A stretch of 64,000 nt of DNA from Roseateles subflavus (GTDB lineage: Bacteria; Pseudomonadota; Gammaproteobacteria; Burkholderiales; Burkholderiaceae_C). The translations under genes and the position numbers were made by a program. Below, in pieces: positions 59,309 to 64,000 of the stretch. Position 1 is the stretch's first letter. Each line of letters starts with the position of its first letter. The notes beneath the pieces were generated by a model. It ran no database searches and was not told the DNA's origin. It saw only the letters and a program-made list of their open reading frames with translations. The stretch spans positions 310,001 through 374,000 of the forward strand of contig NZ_JASVDS010000002.1 in the NCBI RefSeq assembly GCF_030285365.1, given 5' to 3'.

Positions 59309-60487
59309 ATGGAGCGAGTCCTGACCCTGCCACAAAGCCCGTCGGCCCCGCTGTCCATCCGTGCCAAGGCCCTGGTGTTCCATGATCCGGCCTCGCTGCA
59401 GCTGCTCGCCCAGGTCGAGCGCGTGGCCTGCAGCGATGCCACGGCGCTGATCATCGGCGAGACCGGCACGGGCAAGGAGCTGGTCGCCCGCCACCTGCAC
59501 CATTGCAGCGGGCGCCATGGGCCGTTCGTGGCCGTGAACTGCGGGGCCTTCAGCGAGTCCCTCATCGACGCCGAGCTCTTCGGCCATGAGAGCGGGGCCT
59601 ACACGGGGGCCACCGGCGCCCGGGCAGGCTGGTTCGAGGCGGCCAATGGCGGCACGCTCTTCCTGGACGAGATCGGCGACCTGCCGCTCGCGCTGCAGGT
59701 CAAGCTGCTGCGGGTGCTGCAGGAGCGGCAGGTGGTGCGCCTCGGGTCCCGCAAGGCCATCCCGCTGGACGTGCGCCTGGTGGCGGCCACCAACATCGAC
59801 CTCGCGCGCGCGGTGGAGGCCCAGCACTTCCGCGCGGACCTCTACTACCGCCTGAGCGTGGCCACGCTCGTGCTGCCGGCGCTGCGCCAGCGCCCCGGGG
59901 ACATCCTGCCGCTGGCGCAGCACTTCATCCACCAGTACTGCCAGCGCCAGGGCCGGCCCGACGTCCCCCTGAGCCCGGCGGCCGCCACCGCGCTGGTGCA
60001 CTACAGCTGGCCGGGCAACATCCGCGAACTGGAGAATGTCATCCACTACGCGCTGATCGTGGCGCGCGGCGCGCAGGTCGAGCTGGACGATCTGCGCATG
60101 AGTCCGCTGGGGCAGGGTGCCGGCGCGGTGGGCAGCGGGTGGATCGCCGCCGATGCGGGCCCGCACGACGCGCGCGCCGGCGGCGCAGACCTGGCGACGG
60201 CGTCGACCGCGGCAGATGCCCTGCAGCGCCTGGCCGATGCCTTCCGCGACCTGCTGGACGACGGCCGGCCGGCGCTCTACGAAGCGGTGGAGGCCGCCCT
60301 GATCCGCACGGCCTTCGCGCATGCGCAGTCCAACCAGGTCCAGACCGCCCGCGAGCTGGGCGTCACCCGCAACACCGTGAGAACCCTGCTGAAGCGACAC
60401 GGGCTCATCCCCCAGAATGGCGCGGGCGTCGTCAGCGGCTGGCCGGACACGGGACGGCATGAAGACAGGGCGGCGGGCTGGCGATGA
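59309..60487 (+). CDS. sigma-54-dependent transcriptional activator (SfnR-like)
   Basis: 392 residues from ATG 59309. No separate sensory domain: after ~35 residues ([20 protein letters not shown]) comes the AAA+ domain with Walker [19 protein letters not shown], the sigma-54 loop GAYTGATG (Tyr in place of the usual Phe of GAFTGA), Walker [15 protein letters not shown] and [16 protein letters not shown]. The C-terminus has a Fis-type helix-turn-helix ([20 protein letters not shown]). The layout matches SfnR, the activator of dimethyl sulfone utilisation in Pseudomonas. Its target here is unknown. Confidence 0.88.
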   Translation: MERVLTLPQSPSAPLSIRAKALVFHDPASLQLLAQVERVACSDATALIIGETGTGKELVARHLHHCSGRHGPFVAVNCGAFSESLIDAELFGHESGAYTGATGARAGWFEAANGGTLFLDEIGDLPLALQVKLLRVLQERQVVRLGSRKAIPLDVRLVAATNIDLARAVEAQHFRADLYYRLSVATLVLPALRQRPGDILPLAQHFIHQYCQRQGRPDVPLSPAAATALVHYSWPGNIRELENVIHYALIVARGAQVELDDLRMSPLGQGAGAVGSGWIAADAGPHDARAGGADLATASTAADALQRLADAFRDLLDDGRPALYEAVEAALIRTAFAHAQSNQVQTARELGVTRNTVRTLLKRHGLIPQNGAGVVSGWPDTGRHEDRAAGWR

Positions 60488-60547
60488 GCGGCGGGCCGCG
60501 CGGCCGGTGACGCGCGCCCTGCACCTGCCTCTCTCGAAAGGACTCCC

Positions 60548-61435
60548 TTGCATCCTCTGTTCTGTGCCTGGCGGCGTGGCCTGCGCCCGGGCGATCGCTT
60601 CACGCTCGAGGAAGATTTCACGAGCCTGTCCCGCGAGAAGGAGCCGGACCGGCTGATGACTCCCGCCGGTTTCTCGTGGGAGTCCTACCAGCGGGATCCC
60701 GCCCTCGGCTCCGGCGAGGACACCCGGCTTCACCTCAGCCTGATCCCCGAGCCCTACGTCGGGAACCTGATGCAGGCGCGGGTCGTCATCCTGCTGCTGA
60801 ACCCGGGCCTGACGCCCTCGGACTACCACGCGCAGGGCATTCCGGCGTACCGCGACGCGCTGCTGGAGCAGCTCAAGGGCGAGGGCAATGCCGGGGACTA
60901 CCCCTTCCTGCACCTCGATCCCGCCTACGCCTGGCAGGATGGCTTCACCTGGTGGAGCGGCAAGCTGCGCGCCGTCATCAAGAAGGCTGCGGTCGACTGG
61001 TTCGGCAAGGATGTGATCGCGGCCCGGCGGGCCGTGGCTCGCCAGGTGGCGGCCCTCGAGCTCGTGCCCTACCACTCCGAGTGCTTCGGCCTGAGCGATG
61101 ACCTGGTGGGCAGGCTGCGGTCGTCCACCCTGGCACGCGACTTCGTCAGACAGGTCCTCGTGCCCAAGGCGGCCGCCGGCGGCTGCGAGATCGTGGTCAC
61201 GCGACGCGTCAGGGACTGGGGCCTGCTGGCCGAGACCGGGGACCTGCCGGGCGTCATCAACTACAGCAGTCCCGGCCATGCCCGGAGCGCCAGCCTCTCG
61301 CCGGGGTCCCGCGGCGGCCAGGCCATCCTGCGGGCGGTGAAGGCGTATGTGGAGACGGGGGACCCGCCCGCAGCGCCAGCGCCCGCGCCGTGGTCGGCGC
61401 CCCTGACGCCGCTGACCGCGGCCCTCAGCGACTGA
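60548..61435 (+). CDS. uncharacterised cytoplasmic protein
   Basis: 295 residues from TTG 60548, with AAAGGA 5 bases ahead. Soluble, no signal peptide. The strand ARVVILLLNPGLTPSDYHAQ resembles the NPG-type loop of uracil-DNA-glycosylase-fold proteins, and LELVPYHSECFGL follows at the distance where that fold has its second motif, but the catalytic histidine motif cannot be placed. The last 30 residues are Ala/Pro-rich. Function not assigned. Confidence 0.7.
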   Translation: MHPLFCAWRRGLRPGDRFTLEEDFTSLSREKEPDRLMTPAGFSWESYQRDPALGSGEDTRLHLSLIPEPYVGNLMQARVVILLLNPGLTPSDYHAQGIPAYRDALLEQLKGEGNAGDYPFLHLDPAYAWQDGFTWWSGKLRAVIKKAAVDWFGKDVIAARRAVARQVAALELVPYHSECFGLSDDLVGRLRSSTLARDFVRQVLVPKAAAGGCEIVVTRRVRDWGLLAETGDLPGVINYSSPGHARSASLSPGSRGGQAILRAVKAYVETGDPPAAPAPAPWSAPLTPLTAALSD

Positions 61436-61486
61436 CGGCACCCGGCGACATCGCGCCGGAGCCTCACGCGCAGGGGCGGCCGGGCG

Positions 61487-62512
61487 TCACCCCTTGGCGC
61501 GCCGATACCCGCCGGCCGCCATCCCCGTCCAGCCCTTGAACGCCCGCTGGAACGCCGCGGTGTCCGAGAAGCCGAGCTCCGCCGCGAGCTTGCTCAGGGG
61601 CACGTCGCTCGTGTGCAGGCGGTAGATGGCGACCTCACGCCGCAGCTGGTCCTTGAGCGCCTGAAAGCTGCTGCCCTCGGCGGCCAGGCGGCGCTGCAGG
61701 GTGCTGACGGAGACATGCAGGGCCGCGGCGGTCCGGTCGAGGTCGGGCCACAGGGGCTGGGTGCGCTGCAGGTGCGAGCGCACACGGCCGCTGGTGCCGG
61801 CATCGCGGCGCGGCAGGATGACCTGCACGGGGACGTCGGCCATGAAGCGGCGCAGGGCGGCCTCGTCGCGGCACACGGGCAGCTGCAGGCGCTCGCCCTC
61901 GAACCACATCGCGCTGTGCGGCATGTCGAAGCGCCAGGGCGCCGGGAAGATGGGGCCGTAGCCGTCGGAGTAGGGCGGGCGGCCGTAGGCGAAGTCGAAG
62001 CGCACGACCGGCAGCTGCCCGCCGACGAGCCAGGCAAACAGGCGCCAGTAGACGCGCAGCACCAGCTCGTGCAGATGCGGATTGGCGGCCACCTCGGCGT
62101 TGTGGAACTGCAGCCGGACGCCCTTCAGCCCCGCGTCCTGGATGAGCTCGAGGCTCAGGTCGTCGTGCAGCAGCCCGAACACGTGGGCGATGCGGCGGAT
62201 GGCCTGCGCCAGCGTGGACGCTCCGATGCCGGCGCGGACCTGCAGCGCGAAGGAGCCGCGCTTGGAGGGACGGGACAGCATGCCCAGCACCTCGTCGTCG
62301 TGGCGCTCGATCAGCGTGCGCAGCAGCGTGGCGAGCTGGAGCGTGGCGATGCGCGCGCCCGGCTGGTGCAGGGCCTCCGGGGCGATGCCGGCCTCGAGGA
62401 GCAGCTCGCTGCCGTCGATGCCCCGCCGCCGCAGGCCCGAGAGCAGGTTCAGCGCGAACTCGATGCCCACGGTCAGCGCCGGGGCTGGCGGGGGGGCAGG
62501 GCGGGCATTCAC
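61487..62512 (-). CDS. AraC-family transcriptional regulator
   Basis: 341 residues from GTG 62512 (NARPAPPPAPALTVGIEFAL). An N-terminal arabinose-binding-like domain of the OruR/ArgR-type AraC subgroup, then a C-terminal double helix-turn-helix: TAAALHVSVSTLQRRLAAEG and PLSKLAAELGFSDTAAFQRA followed by FKGWTGMAAGGYRRAKG. It is divergent from the thiolase gene with 167 bases between, so it probably controls that fatty acid/alcohol degradation unit. Confidence 0.92.
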   Translation of the reverse strand: MNARPAPPPAPALTVGIEFALNLLSGLRRRGIDGSELLLEAGIAPEALHQPGARIATLQLATLLRTLIERHDDEVLGMLSRPSKRGSFALQVRAGIGASTLAQAIRRIAHVFGLLHDDLSLELIQDAGLKGVRLQFHNAEVAANPHLHELVLRVYWRLFAWLVGGQLPVVRFDFAYGRPPYSDGYGPIFPAPWRFDMPHSAMWFEGERLQLPVCRDEAALRRFMADVPVQVILPRRDAGTSGRVRSHLQRTQPLWPDLDRTAAALHVSVSTLQRRLAAEGSSFQALKDQLRREVAIYRLHTSDVPLSKLAAELGFSDTAAFQRAFKGWTGMAAGGYRRAKG

Positions 62513-62679
62513 AGCGGCGTACTGTAGCGCCGGGCCCGGCCCCCCTCGCCGCGCGGGGCGAGGTGAAATGACATCGCCGCGCCGCCTTTTGCCATTGGGT
62601 CCGGGCGCGCCGCTGTCTAGCATGGCGATGCGGCCGGCCCGTGGGGCGCCGGCCCGCCATCGCCCGAGGAGTCGCGTCC

Positions 62680-63879
62680 ATGAATCGCAAGGTACTTGTC
62701 GCCGGGGTCGGCATGATCCCCTTCACCAAGCCCGGTGCCAGCGCACCCTATCCGCAGATGGCGGCCGAGGCCACGCGCCTCGCGTTGCAGGACGCCGGCC
62801 TCGACTTTGCGCAGGTGCAGCAGGCCTATGTGGGCTATGTCTATGCCGACAGCACGGCCGGGCAGCGTGCGCTGTACGAGGTCGGGATGAGCGGCATTCC
62901 CGTCATCAACGTGAACAACAACTGCTCCACCGGCTCCACGGCGCTGTTCCTGGCCCGCCAGGCGGTGGAGAGCGGAGCGGCCGAGTGCGTGCTCGCGCTG
63001 GGCTTCGAGCAGATGAGTCCCGGGGCGCTGGGCGCGGTGTTCAAGGACCGCCCCAGCCCCTTCGACCGCTTCGACCAGACCACGGACGAGCTCGTCGGTC
63101 ACGCCGAGATCCCGCTGGCGCTGCGCTACTTCGGCGGCGCGGGCCTGGCGCACATGCAGCAGTTCGGCACGCAGCTGAGCACCTTCGCCAAGATCCGCGC
63201 CAAGGCGAGCCGGCACGCCGCCAACAACCCGCTGGCGCTCTTCCGGACGGTGGTCAGCGAGGAGGACGTGCTGAACGCCCCCGTGATGTGGCCCGGCGTG
63301 ATGACCCGCCTGATGGCCTGCCCGCCGACCTGCGGGGCCGCCGCGGCGCTGCTCTGCTCCGAGGCCTTCGCCGCACGGCAGGGCCTCCGCGGCGCGGTGC
63401 GGATCCGCGCCCAGGCCATGACCACGGACGGCCCCGAGACCTTCGAGTCCCGGGACATGCGCGAGCTGGTCGGCTTCAGCATGGCCCGCCGCGCCGCCAG
63501 CCGGGTCTACGAAGCCGCGGGCATCGGGCCGGCGGACGTGGACGTCGTCGAGCTGCACGACTGCTTCGCGCACAACGAGCTCATCACCTACGAGGCCCTG
63601 GGCCTGTGCCCCGTGGGCGGTGCGGAGGCCTTTGTTGTTGATGGCGACAACACCTACGGCGGCCGTGTGGTCACCAACCCGTCCGGCGGGCTGCTCAGCA
63701 AGGGCCATCCGCTCGGCGCCACCGGGCTGGCGCAGTGCACGGAGCTCGTCCAGCAGCTGCGGGGCCGGGCGGGGGCGCGGCAGGTCGAGGGGGCGCGGCT
63801 GGCGCTGCAGCACAACCTCGGGCTCGGCGGCGCCTGCGTGGTCACGCTGTACGAAGCGCCGGACCGCTCGGCCGCCTGA
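62680..63879 (+). CDS. thiolase-family protein, SCP-x/lipid-transfer type
   Basis: 399 residues from ATG 62680, preceded by GAGGAG. Active-site Cys in NVNNNCSTGSTALFLARQ near residue 88, His in VELHDCFAHNELITYEAL and the C-terminal NPSGGLLSKGHPLGATGLAQ. These features mark the non-condensing thiolase / sterol carrier protein-x-like group, which cleaves or activates branched or steroid acyl chains. The following gene looks like an acyl-CoA dehydrogenase, which suggests a beta-oxidation operon. Confidence 0.92.
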   Translation: MNRKVLVAGVGMIPFTKPGASAPYPQMAAEATRLALQDAGLDFAQVQQAYVGYVYADSTAGQRALYEVGMSGIPVINVNNNCSTGSTALFLARQAVESGAAECVLALGFEQMSPGALGAVFKDRPSPFDRFDQTTDELVGHAEIPLALRYFGGAGLAHMQQFGTQLSTFAKIRAKASRHAANNPLALFRTVVSEEDVLNAPVMWPGVMTRLMACPPTCGAAAALLCSEAFAARQGLRGAVRIRAQAMTTDGPETFESRDMRELVGFSMARRAASRVYEAAGIGPADVDVVELHDCFAHNELITYEALGLCPVGGAEAFVVDGDNTYGGRVVTNPSGGLLSKGHPLGATGLAQCTELVQQLRGRAGARQVEGARLALQHNLGLGGACVVTLYEAPDRSAA

Positions 63880-63924
63880 GTGCGCGCACTCGCCAGACAC
63901 CCCTGAGCTCACCGGACGCCCGCC

Positions 63925-64000
63925 ATGAACACTTCCTTGCTGCCCCGCCTGCATCGCCACCCCTGGATGGACGAGCAGATCGACGCCTTTCGCGAACAGG
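63925..64000 (+). CDS. probable acyl-CoA dehydrogenase, partial (5' end only)
   Basis: Only 25 codons fall in the window: MNTSLLPRLHRHPWMDEQID then AFREQ. The WM-x-E-x-x-x-FR pattern is like the first helix of acyl-CoA dehydrogenases, and the position 45 bases after a thiolase fits. Too short for a firm call. Confidence 0.45.
   Translation, partial: MNTSLLPRLHRHPWMDEQIDAFREQ

Noticed and set aside
58535-61441. 968-codon minus-strand frame over the SfnR-like and unknown genes
   Set aside because: Shadow; spans a terminator and several real genes on the other strand.

Overview
This is a very GC-rich chromosomal window with dense, overlapping operons. Gene order (ispE–tRNA-Gln–prs–rplY–pth; recN–nadK–hrcA) and protein style point to a betaproteobacterium of the order Burkholderiales, probably the Rubrivivax/Leptothrix/Roseateles-like group. 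This placement rests on synteny and protein character, not on a database search.

Layout. 1–9.5 kb (minus strand): a cobalamin uptake and salvage operon behind a cobalamin riboswitch with an intrinsic terminator: btuB, cobU, btuF, btuC, btuD-like, cobB/cbiA, an ExbB/TolQ-like gene, an ExbD-like DUF2149 gene, and the start of a cobN-like gene whose product carries an apparent signal peptide. 9.7–17 kb (minus): housekeeping genes (DUF4124 protein, pth, rplY, prs, tRNA-Gln, ispE, lolB, a large TPR protein). 17–19.5 kb (plus): mutM, mutY and a small membrane protein. 19.6–24.7 kb: DUF3147, rapZ, recN and nadK (minus), then hrcA and tRNA-Met (plus).

24.9–45.4 kb is the striking part: an apparent extracellular electron transfer island. 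A two-component system and a membrane-anchored Fe-S/FAD pyridine-nucleotide oxidoreductase flank a 16-kb minus-strand operon. This encodes a b-type membrane cytochrome, a 24-heme cytochrome, a giant cytochrome with 46 CXXCH motifs (plus one CX4CH) built from six tandem 153-residue hexaheme units, a TPR/beta-barrel outer-membrane protein, and a complete System I cytochrome c maturation set ccmABCDEFGHI. An orphan winged-helix regulator diverges from the operon. Direct repeats CTTCA-N6-CTTMA lie in both divergent promoter regions and are good candidates for the shared operator. The set resembles a porin–cytochrome conduit carrying its own maturation machinery. Electron flow direction and substrate cannot be told from sequence.

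45.9–48.4 kb: a cold-shock type cluster (small protein, RRM protein, CspA with long leader) and a trypsin-like protein that appears to have lost its catalytic residues. 48.6–58.7 kb: the high-affinity K+ uptake operon kdpFABC–kdpDE, with a tiny overlapping membrane ORF in front of kdpF and a TorF-like porin and CorA placed between kdpC and kdpD. 58.7–64 kb: a CcmI/TPR gene remnant, a SfnR-like sigma-54 activator, an unknown protein, an AraC-type regulator divergent from a thiolase (SCP-x/lipid-transfer type), and the first codons of a probable acyl-CoA dehydrogenase cut by the window end.
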